Positions 1 to 7,911 of a DNA stretch of 15,084 nt are shown piece by piece. Numbering within the stretch: position 1 is the first letter of the stretch; each line of letters opens with the position of its first letter. The notes under the pieces were generated by a model. It saw only the letters and a list, made by a program, of their open reading frames with translations. It was not told the origin of the DNA and ran no database searches. This DNA comes from Clostridia bacterium (lineage in GTDB: Bacteria > Bacillota > Clostridia > Oscillospirales > Acutalibacteraceae). The stretch lies in assembly GCA_017437165.1 (NCBI GenBank), contig JAFSBS010000444.1, positions 1-15,084 on the forward strand, written 5' to 3'. Position numbers and translations under genes: made by a program.

Positions 1-535
1 CAACTACAAAATCATAAGAAAACTCTCTTTGGAGCATAGCGTTTGCCGACTCAATATCGCCTTGTTTTATTAAATTTCTTATTCTTGTCGAAGAAACCGG
101 TTCACCCTCAAATTCTACTGCTTCGCTCACAAAAAGTTCTATATTCTCTTTCTTACACAATGCCTTTAAAATTTCAGCATTACCTTCTGCTTTAGCACCA
201 AATCTGTAATTGAAGCCACAAGAAAGAGCTGTTGCACCAATTTTCTCCAACAATATTTTATAAAAAAATTCTTCATAAGAGAGCGACATAATTTCTGAAA
301 AACTTATTGTAATTGGTTTTATATTCCATTTTTTCAATAATTTGTCTCTCTCACTTCTGGTTATAAGCTCACCCGGTGATTTATGAAAAAGTACCTTCTG
401 AGGATGCTCGTCAAATAAAAGCACCGCACTTTCTGCGTATGACAATTTTGTTTTCTCAATTACCATTTTATGACCTGAATGAAAACCATCAAATGTACCG
501 AGAGCAACCGCTAACCCGCCATTATTTTTCACCAT
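1..535 (-). CDS. ribF: Bifunctional riboflavin kinase/FAD synthetase RibF, N-terminal part (3' end beyond window)
   Basis: RibF phosphorylates riboflavin to FMN and adenylylates FMN to FAD in the cytoplasm. About 178 codons are visible, covering the nucleotidyltransferase (FAD synthetase) domain. The start reads MVKNNGGLAVALGTFDGFHSG, which carries the GTFDGFHxGH nucleotide-binding signature. Further in are HPQKVLF, then FNYRFGAKAEGN (the conserved GxxFRFGxxxxGD-like segment), then SSTRIRNLIKQGDIE (the ISSTxIRxxLxxGxI motif). The C-terminal riboflavin kinase domain lies beyond position 1. The ATG at 533-535 is preceded by AGGAG with a 6-nt spacer, which fixes the start. The gene follows truB by 26 bp and is the last visible gene of the rimP-nusA-infB operon, a usual place for ribF in Bacillota. 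Confidence 0.95.
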   Translation of the reverse strand, partial: MVKNNGGLAVALGTFDGFHSGHKMVIEKTKLSYAESAVLLFDEHPQKVLFHKSPGELITRSERDKLLKKWNIKPITISFSEIMSLSYEEFFYKILLEKIGATALSCGFNYRFGAKAEGNAEILKALCKKENIELFVSEAVEFEGEPVSSTRIRNLIKQGDIESANAMLQREFSYDFVV

Positions 536-561
536 AAATATCTCCTGAACAGATATTTTAT

Positions 562-1449
562 TTATCTTTCTACATATACCCTTTTAACAGTAAGATTTTC
601 GCTTTCAGACAATGATTCGCCGAGTCCTAAAAACTCATTTTCACAGTAAACCCGTACTAAACCTTGCGGAACTGCACCTTTAATACGACCTTTAAAAAGT
701 TCACCGCCATTTTTAAAACGAACTCCCTGCGCTTTTGAAACACTTACCAAAGGATAACTCATAAGCATTTTATCAACAGGAACAATAATTTTTTCCAATT
801 CGTTATTATCCCTGTAATTTTCTAATTCATCTAAAGTGATACACTCGTCTTCGCTTATTCCGCAGGCAAATGTTCTGTTTAAAGATGTCATAGTAGCACC
901 TGTATTTAAACATTCGCCAATATCACCTATTAAAGAACGGATGTAAGTACCTGCTGAACATTCAGTAAAAAGAGAGAATTCATTTTCTGATTCTTGTGAA
1001 ATTTCTAATTTAAAAATTTCACATTCGCGTTCTTCTCTTTCAACCTCTATACCCTGACGAGCCAACTCATAAAGCCTTACACCATCTTTTTTGAGAGCCG
1101 AATACATTGGAGGAACTTGTCTTATTTTACCGGTAAACTGCGGTAAAATTTCTTTGATTTGTTCCAAAGACGCAGTTTTTTCACTTTTTTCAATAACTTC
1201 GCCCCAAATATCAAGTGTATCTGTTTTAATTCCCAATTTAAAAGTTGCTTTATACGCTTTTATATGGGTAGGTAAAAGTTCTATAAATCTTGTAGCACCA
1301 CCTAAAGCAACAGGCAAAACACCTGTTGCCATAGGGTCTAATGTACCGGTATGACCACACTTTTTTTCGCCGGTAATTCCGCGTACACGCTTCACAGCTA
1401 AAAAAGAGGTCATATTTTCGCCTTTTTTTAAAGGAATTATACCTGTCAT
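562..1449 (-). CDS. truB: tRNA pseudouridine(55) synthase TruB
   Basis: TruB isomerises U55 in the T-loop of most tRNAs to pseudouridine and also acts as a tRNA folding chaperone. The 295-residue protein has the usual family length. It begins TGIIPLKKGENMTSF, the family N-terminus (GxxxxxKPxGxTS), here with Lys-Gly in place of the common Lys-Pro-x-Gly. The catalytic motif GHTGTLDPMATGVLPV gives the nucleophile Asp38. Further matches are QVPPMYSALKKDGVRLYELAR (substrate-binding region), the segment ending CSAGTYIRSL, and a C-terminal PUA-like region from about residue 225. The ATG lies 1 bp after the nrnA stop (TGA-T-ATG) with only a weak AGGT upstream, so translation is probably coupled to nrnA. 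Confidence 0.95.
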   Translation of the reverse strand: MTGIIPLKKGENMTSFLAVKRVRGITGEKKCGHTGTLDPMATGVLPVALGGATRFIELLPTHIKAYKATFKLGIKTDTLDIWGEVIEKSEKTASLEQIKEILPQFTGKIRQVPPMYSALKKDGVRLYELARQGIEVEREERECEIFKLEISQESENEFSLFTECSAGTYIRSLIGDIGECLNTGATMTSLNRTFACGISEDECITLDELENYRDNNELEKIIVPVDKMLMSYPLVSVSKAQGVRFKNGGELFKGRIKGAVPQGLVRVYCENEFLGLGESLSESENLTVKRVYVER

Positions 1450-1450
1450 A

Positions 1451-2401
1451 TCAATAACCTAATTTAGACGCAATTGCATCTAAAATTCTTTTCGTTGCAG
1501 TTTCGTAGTCTGCCTTAACTTCACAACCTGCTGCACCCGCATGACCACCGCCACCAAGAACAGCACAAATTGCTGAAGCATCAATATCGCCTTCAGTTCT
1601 TACAGAAATACCGAAAGCACCATTTTGTTTTTCTTTTATAACAGCACCTACCAAAACACCTTCAATCTGGCGAGGTAATGCCGTTATAGGGTAACACTCA
1701 TGCTCGTTTGAACCACTTTCTTCATACATTTTCTGAGTAATTGTGATTATTGCACATTTATCATCGAAATGATATTCAAGTGTTTTTCTTGCTAATAAAT
1801 CAAGCTTTAAAAAGCTTTTTGATTTCGTTTCAAACATGAGCTTGTTTATCATTTTTGTATTTACACCAATTTCAAAAAGTTCTGCAACTGCTCTGAATGT
1901 TTTTGCGTTTGTATTCTGATAGCGGAAACAACCTGTATCAGTAGAAATACCTGTATAAAGACAATTTGCAATATACTCGTCAATTTCTACCTGGAGTTCT
2001 TTAATAACTTCAAACACAATTTCACAGGCAGCAGCCCTGTCTTGTAAAAGAAGGTTTTCAGAAAAATATGCATTTGACATGTGGTGGTCAATACAAAGAT
2101 TTATTTTTTCCCCATACTCTTCTGACAAATCACCTAAAAGATGTGTGTCAGCAACATCTACCGCGATGATGTAAGGAGTTTCCCCTACATCATCACAAGT
2201 AAATTCATCTGACATATAAGAAAAGTCTTTTGACAATTCATCCGAACATTTAAACGCTCTTTTTTTGCCCATCTTTTTAAGCGCAGCCATCAATGCGAAT
2301 GCACTGCCCAATGTATCACCATCGGGATGCTCATGTGATAAAACAAGAAAATTATCATTTTCTTTTAAAAGTTCAACACATTTCTTTAAGTCAATAACCA
2401 T
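1451..2401 (-). CDS. nrnA: DHH/DHHA1 phosphoesterase, NrnA-type oligoribonuclease/pAp phosphatase
   Basis: NrnA degrades 2-5-nt nanoRNAs and dephosphorylates 3'-phosphoadenosine 5'-phosphate in Bacillota that lack Orn. Counting from the ATG at 2401, motif I HEHPDGD is at 23-29, a VDVAD segment near 82-86, and the DHH triad is at 105-107 (Mn-binding). The DHHA1 glycine motif GGGGHAGAAG is at 283-292. The length of 316 residues is normal. Start choice: an in-frame ATG at 2410 overlaps the ribosome site, whereas AAGGA at 2410-2414 sits 8 nt before the ATG at 2401, so the shorter form is preferred (the longer would be 319 residues). The gene lies between rbfA and truB, the standard place for this family in Clostridia and Bacilli. 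The exact substrate preference cannot be read from sequence. Confidence 0.92.
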   Translation of the reverse strand: MVIDLKKCVELLKENDNFLVLSHEHPDGDTLGSAFALMAALKKMGKKRAFKCSDELSKDFSYMSDEFTCDDVGETPYIIAVDVADTHLLGDLSEEYGEKINLCIDHHMSNAYFSENLLLQDRAAACEIVFEVIKELQVEIDEYIANCLYTGISTDTGCFRYQNTNAKTFRAVAELFEIGVNTKMINKLMFETKSKSFLKLDLLARKTLEYHFDDKCAIITITQKMYEESGSNEHECYPITALPRQIEGVLVGAVIKEKQNGAFGISVRTEGDIDASAICAVLGGGGHAGAAGCEVKADYETATKRILDAIASKLGY

Positions 2402-2425
2402 ATCTGACATCCTTTCGGGAAAGAA

Positions 2426-2788
2426 TCATTCGTCGTCTGATGAATTTTCTACTAATCCTTCTAATCTTTTAGCGATACTCATACCATACTCAATAGAGTC
2501 ATCGGCAATAAATTTAAGTTCCGGTGCTTTTCTCAAGCGTAATCTTTTGCCAACTTCTCTACGGACAAGTCCCGAAGCATTTGTAAGTGCTTTTACTGCC
2601 TGTTTTGCAACATCCATTCCCTCAATTGCACTGACATAAACCTTTACATAAGAAAGGTCACCTGTAACTTCTGCTCTTGAAACACTTATAATATGCTCCG
2701 ATATTCTTGGGTCTTTGAGTTCTCTTATAATTGCGGCAAGTTCTCTTTTAATATCTTCTGCCGCACGGTCTTGTTTATATGTGCTCAT
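2426..2788 (-). CDS. rbfA: 30S ribosome-binding factor RbfA
   Basis: RbfA binds the immature 30S subunit near helix 1 and the 3' end of 16S rRNA and helps late small-subunit maturation, especially in the cold. The 120-residue protein matches the family length. It shows the N-terminal helix RAAEDIKRELAAIIRELKDPR, then strand segments VSRAEVTGDLSYVKVYVS and the RREVGKRLRLRKAPELKFIADDSIEYG signature of the KH-like fold. The tail SSDDE is acidic. AAGGAG sits 7 nt before the ATG. The gene follows infB by 31 bp, consistent with co-transcription and shared function in small-subunit assembly and initiation. Confidence 0.96.
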   Translation of the reverse strand: MSTYKQDRAAEDIKRELAAIIRELKDPRISEHIISVSRAEVTGDLSYVKVYVSAIEGMDVAKQAVKALTNASGLVRREVGKRLRLRKAPELKFIADDSIEYGMSIAKRLEGLVENSSDDE

Positions 2789-2819
2789 AGTTTTCTCCTT
2801 TCATAAAAAAGAATAAAAC

Positions 2820-5318
2820 TTAATCTTTATATTCTTCAACGATATAAGCTTCTAAAATGTCGCCTTCTTTAATATCATTGAATTTTTCAAGTCCTATACC
2901 ACATTCGTAACCCGTTGCAACTTCTTTAACGTCATCTTTAAATCTTCTTAAAGATGCAATTTCGTCTTCAGAAACAACAATACCATCACGAACAACACGG
3001 ATTTTTGAGTTTCTTGTAATTTTACCATCAATAACATAAGAACCTGCAATCATACCTGATGATGAAAGTTTGAATACGCTTCTTACTTCTGCTTTACCCA
3101 TTTCAACATCTCTGTATTTAGGTGCAAGCATACCTTTGATAGCTGCTTCGATTTCTTCGATACAATCATAAATAACTCTGTACATTCTCATTTCAACGCC
3201 ATCACGCTCTGCGTTTGCAACTGCAACTGCATCAGGACGAACATTGAAGCCAACGATAATCGCATTTGATGCGTTAGCAAGCATAACGTCTGATTCGTTA
3301 ACTGCACCAACACCACCGTGAATAACTCTTACACGAACTTCTTCGTTAGAAAGTTTTTCAAGGCTCTGGCGAACCGCTTCTACTGAACCTTGTACGTCTG
3401 CCTTAACAATAATATTAAGGTCTTTGAGTTCACCAACATTGATTGAATCAAAGAGAGTATCAAGTGTAACTTTCTGGAATGACTTGAACTGTTCTTCTTT
3501 ATTGTGTTGTTTTCTTTGTTCAACAAGTTCTCTTGCAAGTTTTTCGTCAGATACACAGTCGAACTGGTCACCGCCAACAGGAACTTCTGCAAGACCTGTA
3601 ATTTCAACCGGAACAGACGGACCTGCTTCATTTACTTTTCTGCCCTTGTCGTCTGTCATAACACGTACTCTACCAACTGCAGTACCCGCAACGATAATAT
3701 CACCTGTTTTAACAGTACCATTCTGAACAAGTAATGATGCAACAGGACCACGACCTTTGTCGAGTCTTGCTTCAATAACAATACCTTTACCTGCTCTGTT
3801 AGGGTTAGCTTTTAATTCTTTCATTTCTGCAACTAAAAGAACTGATTCAAGAAGTTTGTCTATATTCATTCTTGCTTTTGCAGAAACAGGAACACAGATA
3901 ACATCACCACCCCATTCTTCAGGAATGAGTTCATGTTCTGTTAACTGTTGCATAATTCTGTCAGGAGAAACATCAGGTTTATCCATTTTGTTAATAGCAA
4001 CAACAACACTTACACCCGCTGCTTTTGCGTGGTTAATAGCTTCTATTGTCTGTGGCATAATACCGTCGTCTGCTGCAACAACAAGAATTGCAATATCAGT
4101 AGCCATAGCACCACGCGCACGCATAGCAGTAAATGCTGCGTGACCCGGTGTATCAAGGAATGTGATTTCCTGACCGTTAAGATTTACTCTGTAAGCACCG
4201 ATGTGTTGAGTAATACCACCAGCCTCTGTTTCTGTAACAGATGTATTTCTGATAGCATCAAGAAGTGATGTTTTACCGTGGTCAACGTGACCCATAACAA
4301 CTACAACAGGACTTCTTGGGAGAAGGTCTTTTTCATCATCCTGACTATCGTCAATAATTCTGTCTTCAATAGTAACAACAACTTCTTTTTTAACTTTTGC
4401 ACCAAGTTCTGTTGCTACGATTTCAGCAGTATCATAATCTATTATTTCATTAACTGAAGCCATTACACCGAAACTGAAAAGTTTTTTGATAACTTCTGCC
4501 GCAGTTCTTTTAAGCATCGCTGCAAGGTCACCAACACTGATTTCTTCAGGAACAGTAATAACAAGAGTTTTCTTTGCTCTTTCTGCTTCAATTCTCTTGA
4601 GTCTTTCTGCTTCAGTTTCTTTTTTACCTGAACGCATACCTTGTTTTCTGTATTGCTGACTCTTTTGTTTTAACTTCTGTTTTGTAGCATTGTTATCATT
4701 CATAGAGTGTGCAGGCGCAATGTTTTCATACTTTTCATTATATTTTTCAAGTTCAACATTGTTAGCCCTTGTATCAATGCTTACTCTTTCGCCCTTTGTT
4801 CTCGATTGCATTGGGCCATCGTCTTTTTTCTTTTCTTTCTTTTTGAAAGGATTAAGGTTAGGCTCCTGATTTGGTTTCTTTTCAGGTGCTTTTGGTGCTT
4901 CCTGTTTACCTTTTTTATCGTTTTGTTTATTATCTTTATTTTGTTTTGCACCCTGTTCTTTTGGTGATTCAGCTTTCTTTTCAGGTGCCTTTTTGTTTTC
5001 TGCTTTTTTATCCTCTGATTTTTTTTGTACAGGAGTTTTTTCCGCTTTTTTATCATCGGATTTTTTAACTTCCGCTTTCTTTTCTACAGGTTTCTTTTCT
5101 GCTTTTTCAACCGGTTTTTGCATTGCGAAATACTCGTTAAAACTTTCAACCTGATTTTCCTGTGTCAAAACATCAAAAATAATATCAAGTTCTTTACCTT
5201 CAAGAGCAGATTGATTTTTCTTTGGTTCCTGGAAGAATCTTAAAAGAAGGTCTGCAATATCTTTTGAAGATTTATTAAAGTCTTTTGCAACATCGCTTAA
5301 TTTGTATTTAACTACCAT
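2820..5318 (-). CDS. infB: Translation initiation factor IF-2
   Basis: IF2 is the GTPase that brings initiator fMet-tRNA to the 30S subunit and promotes 50S joining. It has 832 residues. An N-terminal IF2_N-type helix lies at about 1-30, followed by a Lys/Glu/Ala-rich low-complexity linker at about 68-175 with repeated KKAE/KKSE blocks. A second IF2_N domain is at about 250-300. The GTPase motifs are G1 GHVDHGKTS (343-351), G2 [10 protein letters not shown] (367-376), G3 DTPGH (389-393), G4 NKMD (443-446) and G5 SAK (479-481). The C-terminal domains end [16 protein letters not shown] strong GGGAGGT lies 5 nt before the ATG and inside the 3' end of ylxQ, 1 bp of untranslated spacing away, so expression is likely coupled to it. 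Confidence 0.98.
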   Translation of the reverse strand: MVVKYKLSDVAKDFNKSSKDIADLLLRFFQEPKKNQSALEGKELDIIFDVLTQENQVESFNEYFAMQKPVEKAEKKPVEKKAEVKKSDDKKAEKTPVQKKSEDKKAENKKAPEKKAESPKEQGAKQNKDNKQNDKKGKQEAPKAPEKKPNQEPNLNPFKKKEKKKDDGPMQSRTKGERVSIDTRANNVELEKYNEKYENIAPAHSMNDNNATKQKLKQKSQQYRKQGMRSGKKETEAERLKRIEAERAKKTLVITVPEEISVGDLAAMLKRTAAEVIKKLFSFGVMASVNEIIDYDTAEIVATELGAKVKKEVVVTIEDRIIDDSQDDEKDLLPRSPVVVVMGHVDHGKTSLLDAIRNTSVTETEAGGITQHIGAYRVNLNGQEITFLDTPGHAAFTAMRARGAMATDIAILVVAADDGIMPQTIEAINHAKAAGVSVVVAINKMDKPDVSPDRIMQQLTEHELIPEEWGGDVICVPVSAKARMNIDKLLESVLLVAEMKELKANPNRAGKGIVIEARLDKGRGPVASLLVQNGTVKTGDIIVAGTAVGRVRVMTDDKGRKVNEAGPSVPVEITGLAEVPVGGDQFDCVSDEKLARELVEQRKQHNKEEQFKSFQKVTLDTLFDSINVGELKDLNIIVKADVQGSVEAVRQSLEKLSNEEVRVRVIHGGVGAVNESDVMLANASNAIIVGFNVRPDAVAVANAERDGVEMRMYRVIYDCIEEIEAAIKGMLAPKYRDVEMGKAEVRSVFKLSSSGMIAGSYVIDGKITRNSKIRVVRDGIVVSEDEIASLRRFKDDVKEVATGYECGIGLEKFNDIKEGDILEAYIVEEYKD

Positions 5319-5319
5319 A

Positions 5320-5634
5320 TTATACCTCCCTGAACATGGTTTCTAATTTTTCTTTGAATGATTTGTCGGTAACTGAAAACACAGCGGATTTTTTACCTAT
5401 TCCATTATAGTAGTCTTCCATTGAAAAATCGGACTCAATCACAGGAATATTTCTGTTACCATAAGTAGCTGCATGTTTTATTTCATTTTTTAATCTTTCA
5501 GAAGCATCGCTCGAAAGTATTAAAAGTTCCGATTTATTTTTTACAATACTTTCAATCACGCTATCGTGACCTATATTAAGTTTACCCGCTCTTCTTGAAA
5601 GACCCAAAAAATTCATAATATCTTTCATTTCCAT
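5320..5634 (-). CDS. ylxQ: L7Ae/L30e-family RNA-binding protein YlxQ
   Basis: This is a small L7Ae-family protein. Homologues such as B. subtilis YlxQ and YbxF bind kink-turn RNA, and the cellular role of YlxQ is unclear. The 104 residues include the family opening [19 protein letters not shown], then [16 protein letters not shown] (the L7Ae-like VIIAxDAS region), then IPVIES and a C-terminal helix. An AAAGGA lies 10 nt before the first ATG (5634). A second in-frame ATG two codons later is less well spaced. It sits between ylxR and infB, the constant place of this gene in Bacillota and the main support for the name. Confidence 0.9.
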   Translation of the reverse strand: MEMKDIMNFLGLSRRAGKLNIGHDSVIESIVKNKSELLILSSDASERLKNEIKHAATYGNRNIPVIESDFSMEDYYNGIGKKSAVFSVTDKSFKEKLETMFREV

Positions 5635-5654
5635 AATCTCAAAATCCTTTAAAA

Positions 5655-5912
5655 TTAAAGTTCCGATAACATCTGGTTGTAAATTTCTTCACTTATCTGA
5701 GTGCTGAAAGATTTTTCAAGGCGTTTAGATTTCTGAGCTTTTAAAAAACACTCTTTGCAATGGCAAATATATGCACCCCTGCCCGATTTTTTACCGGTTA
5801 AATCAACACTGATTTCACCCTCAGGGCTTTTAACAACTCTTATAAGTTCTTTTTTTGGCTTCATTTCGCCACAGCCTATGCATTTTCTTAATGGTATTTT
5901 CTTTTCCGCCAT
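5655..5912 (-). CDS. ylxR: YlxR/DUF448 family RNA-binding protein (RnpM-like)
   Basis: This protein has 85 residues from the ATG at 5912. An upstream in-frame GTG (5924) is possible, but the ATG gives the normal family N-terminus MAEKKIPLRKCIGCGEMKPK. Visible signatures are Cys11 and Cys14 in RKCIGCGE, then KKELIRVV, and GRGAYIC at 44-50, with further Cys at 52 and 55. The family has a basic nucleic-acid-binding cleft. In B. subtilis YlxR has been reported to bind RNase P RNA and modulate it (the RnpM name). Transfer of that role here is by homology and synteny. It follows nusA directly, separated by 48 bp that include a weak AACAC/GTGTT hairpin at 5925-5941. Confidence 0.92.
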   Translation of the reverse strand: MAEKKIPLRKCIGCGEMKPKKELIRVVKSPEGEISVDLTGKKSGRGAYICHCKECFLKAQKSKRLEKSFSTQISEEIYNQMLSEL

Positions 5913-5960
5913 TTTTACCACCACAACACTTTTTTGTGTTGCCTTTCAAAATAAATTTAA

Positions 5961-7043
5961 TTACTGATTTTGTGGAACATAAAAACCACTTTCAGGTTTA
6001 ATATCTATTTTCCAGCCTGTAAGTCTTGCAGCAAGACGAACATTCTGACCTTTATTACCGATAGCAAGTGAAAGCTGAGTATCAGGTACAGTAACGTGAC
6101 AAGCCTTTTCTTGTGCACCATCAATTTCAACGCTTAATACTGTTGCCGGTGCTAATGCTGCAGAAATGAATTTTGCAGGGTCTTCATCGTAAACTACAAC
6201 ATCAATTTTTTCACCACCGAGTGACTCAACAATTGTAGCAACTCTCTGACCTTTAGGACCTATACAAGCACCGATTGGGTCAACATTTTCATCTTTTGAA
6301 TAAACAGCAATTTTTGTTCTTGAACCTGCTTCACGAGAAACTGATTTAATTTCTACTAAACCTTCATAAATTTCAGGAACTTCTGTTTCAAAAAGACGTT
6401 TTACAAGACCGGGATGAGTTCTTGAAATCATAGCTTTAGGTCCTTTTTCTGTTTCTCTTACATCTACAATGTAAACTTTAACAAGCGGACCATCTTTAAA
6501 TTCTTCACCCGGAACTTGTTCACCCTTCGGAAGAATTGCTTCTGCTTTACCGATTTCAAGAGTAACATTACCTGTTTTAGGGTCAACTCTCTGAACTTTA
6601 CCGGTAACTAATTCTTGTTGTTTGCTCTGGAACTCTCTTAATACAAGACCACGTTCTGCATCACGGATACCCTGACGGATAACATTCTTTGCAGTTTGTG
6701 CCGCAATTCTACCGAATTGTTTTGTTTCAAGAACGACTTCTACAACATCGCCAACAAGTGCATTTTTCTTGTATTTTACTGCATCCTCCTGACAGATTTC
6801 TGTCATTTCATCATGTACCTCGTCAACAACAGTTTTCTTTACATAAACACGAAGTTGATTTTTTTCAGGATTACAGTCGCAGAAAACTACATCTGCTCCG
6901 CCGTAATCTTTTCTTACTGAAGTAACAATTGCTGTACAAACCTTTTCAAGCAAAAAGTCTGCAGGAATACCTTTTTCTTTTTCGAGCATAAGAATTGCTT
7001 CAAAAAATTCTTTGTTTTGTGTTGATTTTTTTCTTGGTGCCAT
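5961..7043 (-). CDS. nusA: Transcription termination/antitermination factor NusA
   Basis: NusA binds RNA polymerase and nascent RNA, and modulates pausing, intrinsic termination and antitermination. From the ATG at 7043 the protein has 360 residues, the Bacillota form without the C-terminal acidic repeats of E. coli. It has an N-terminal domain at about 1-128 beginning NKEFFEAILMLEKEKGIP, an S1 domain at about 145-210, KH1 with GPKG at 262-265 and KH2 with GNKG at 329-332. The reading frame stays open to a TTG at 7064, but MAPRKKSTQNKEFF matches the family start better, so the ATG is chosen. AAAGGA and GGGA occur upstream but neither is ideally spaced. NusA may regulate its own operon through the leader hairpin before rimP. 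Confidence 0.96.
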   Translation of the reverse strand: MAPRKKSTQNKEFFEAILMLEKEKGIPADFLLEKVCTAIVTSVRKDYGGADVVFCDCNPEKNQLRVYVKKTVVDEVHDEMTEICQEDAVKYKKNALVGDVVEVVLETKQFGRIAAQTAKNVIRQGIRDAERGLVLREFQSKQQELVTGKVQRVDPKTGNVTLEIGKAEAILPKGEQVPGEEFKDGPLVKVYIVDVRETEKGPKAMISRTHPGLVKRLFETEVPEIYEGLVEIKSVSREAGSRTKIAVYSKDENVDPIGACIGPKGQRVATIVESLGGEKIDVVVYDEDPAKFISAALAPATVLSVEIDGAQEKACHVTVPDTQLSLAIGNKGQNVRLAARLTGWKIDIKPESGFYVPQNQ

Positions 7044-7092
7044 TTTCCCAATCAATCCTTTCAAAATATATAGTTAAAAATTTTTAAACGAA

Positions 7093-7557
7093 TTAAATAT
7101 TGAAATCGTCTAATTTCACAAAAGCGATTTCTTTCTTTTCTGCAGTCATTTCAATTTCATCATCAAGTAAAATTGTAACTGCACCGTTTTCATAACCGGA
7201 GAGAACACCATTGAATTCTCTTTTACCGTCACACGGACGGATAAGTCTTAAAATAACCTTTTCACCCATTGCGTAATCAAAATGAAAATCTCTTGTTAAT
7301 TTTCTTTCAATACCGGGTGAAGAAACCTGTAAATTGTACTGACGGTCGATTAAATCGGCATCATCAAGTGGTTTATCAATAGCATGACTCATATTGACGC
7401 AATCATCAATACCAACACCATCTTCCTTGTCGATGATAATTCTGAGGTAATAGTTTGCACCTTCTTTTTCAAAACAAACATCCCAGAGAGTAAGACCTAA
7501 TTCATCTGCAAAAGGCTTTACTAAATCCCACACAAGTGAAACAGTATTTTTTGCCAT
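7093..7557 (-). CDS. rimP: Ribosome maturation factor RimP
   Basis: RimP binds free 30S precursors and is needed for efficient small-subunit maturation. From the ATG at 7557 it has 154 residues, normal for the family. The N-terminal alpha/beta domain shows GLTLWDVCFEKEGANYYLRIIID, VGIDDCVNMSHAIDKPLD and the well-conserved LQVSSPGIERKL motif. The C-terminal SH3-like domain contains GEKVILRL, FNGVLSGYENGAVTIL and AEKKEIAFVKLDD. The GAGGTG ribosome site 6 nt upstream decides for this ATG over an in-frame GTG at 7566, which lies inside that site. It is the first gene of the operon, 89 bp below the predicted transcription start. Confidence 0.95.
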   Translation of the reverse strand: MAKNTVSLVWDLVKPFADELGLTLWDVCFEKEGANYYLRIIIDKEDGVGIDDCVNMSHAIDKPLDDADLIDRQYNLQVSSPGIERKLTRDFHFDYAMGEKVILRLIRPCDGKREFNGVLSGYENGAVTILLDDEIEMTAEKKEIAFVKLDDFNI

Positions 7558-7591
7558 ATAAAACACCTCTTTTCACATTTTAAAAGTTTTT

Positions 7592-7627
7592 ACAAATAAA
7601 TGTGAGAGCAGGTCTTCCTGCTCTCAC
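7592..7627 (-). terminator. Leader hairpin with interrupted U-tract: probable attenuator of the nusA operon
   Basis: Between the operon promoter and rimP lies a perfect 11-bp stem, GTGAGAGCAGG (7602-7612) paired with CCTGCTCTCAC (7617-7627), with a 4-nt loop. In the direction of transcription it is followed by ATTTATTTGT, a U-rich tract broken by A and G. It is placed so that only read-through transcripts reach rimP and nusA. No alternative antiterminator pairing is obvious in the short leader. In B. subtilis, NusA-stimulated termination in the operon leader limits NusA synthesis, and weak interrupted U-tracts are typical of NusA-dependent terminators. The same control here is an inference. 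Confidence 0.6.
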
Positions 7628-7652
7628 TCCTTGTTTGTATTCGTACGGGTTG

Positions 7653-7681
7653 ATTATAGCATAGTCTTCCTGAATTTGCAA
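7653..7681 (-). promoter_or_regulatory. Promoter of the rimP-nusA-infB operon
   Basis: On the minus strand a -35 TTGCAA (7676-7681) and a -10 TATAAT (7653-7658) are separated by exactly 17 bp. The -10 is preceded by TGC, giving an extended -10 (TGCTATAAT). The predicted start near 7646 leaves a leader of about 89 nt. It is the only strong promoter seen upstream of rimP. Confidence 0.8.
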
Positions 7682-7690
7682 TAGTTTTCA

Positions 7691-7717
7691 TTAAAATTAC
7701 TTGTAAAGTAATTTTAA
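7691..7717. repeat. AT-rich perfect inverted repeat upstream of the operon promoter
   Basis: TTAAAATTAC (7691-7700) and GTAATTTTAA (7708-7717) form a 10-bp perfect stem with a 7-nt spacer. It begins 10 bp upstream of the -35 box of the rimP promoter and overlaps the outer edge of the repeat at 7712-7771. It could be a regulator-binding palindrome, an edge of the repeat element, or simply an AT-rich hairpin. No T-run follows on either strand, so a terminator is unlikely. Confidence 0.5.
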
Positions 7718-7771
7718 TTGAAAATTGAGAATTGAAAATTGAAAATTTCGGAACTGCGTTGGCATTATAAT
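7712..7771 (+). repeat. Intergenic repeat copy A (AATTGAAAATT-type), left end of the cassette
   Basis: This 60-bp AT-rich unit begins TTTTAATTGAAAATTGAGAA, has an internal quasi-tandem of ATTGAAA, then CGGAACTGCG, and ends ATTATAAT. By eye it aligns with the reverse complement of 8566-8626 at about 51 of 60 positions with one single-base indel. The two copies therefore stand in inverted orientation about 800 bp apart. ATTGAAAATT-type tracts are known as dispersed intergenic repeats in many low-GC genomes. Whether this one is mobile cannot be told from one locus. Confidence 0.75.
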
Positions 7772-7790
7772 TAAATAACAAAAAGATAAA

Positions 7791-7831
7791 TTCTATCATT
7801 TAAAGTTTTTTGTAAACTAAAAATGATAGAA
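7791..7831. terminator. Structured two-stem hairpin, copy 1 (likely bidirectional terminator)
   Basis: The outer stem is TTCTATCATTT (7791-7801) paired with AAATGATAGAA (7821-7831). The inner stem is AGTTT (7804-7808) paired with AAACT (7814-7818), with an AA/AA internal loop between them. On the minus strand it is followed by TTTATCTTTTTGTT, which suits termination of the Cys-rich gene that ends at 7912. On the plus strand it is followed by CTTGGTTGTTTTTATTT. It has the same architecture and much of the same sequence, in the same orientation, as the hairpin at 8501-8548. Confidence 0.65.
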
Positions 7832-7911
7832 CTTGGTTGTTTTTATTTAATTAAATATAATCAAGTCCGCAAAAACCACTTTAAGACTACTATATTAAAC
7901 ACACATTTTTG
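7832..7911. other. AT-rich gap inside the cassette
   Basis: There is no gene here. The stretch has a 14-bp palindrome TATTTAATTAAATA (7844-7857) inside a loose ACTTG/CAAGT inverted repeat (7831-7866). It is the 3' region of the minus-strand Cys-rich gene. I see no promoter or RNA gene in it. Confidence 0.4.

Noticed and set aside
5925..5941. AACAC/GTGTT hairpin between nusA and ylxR as a terminator
   Set aside because: Only 5 bp, with no following T-run on the coding strand. At most a weak processing or pausing structure.
7066..7092. TTAAAAATTTTTAA palindrome between rimP and nusA as a terminator
   Set aside because: Pure A/T with no GC stem. Termination here would cut the operon before nusA.
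7590..7799. Minus-strand 69-codon open frame upstream of rimP
   Set aside because: It consists of repeat copy A and the promoter/leader of rimP. The peptide (FSIFNSQFSI) is a translation of the AATTGAAAATT repeat, and there is no ribosome site.
7557..7911. Riboswitch or tRNA gene in the rimP upstream region
   Set aside because: The region is accounted for by the leader hairpin, promoter, repeat A and hairpin copy 1. No cloverleaf or known aptamer core was seen.
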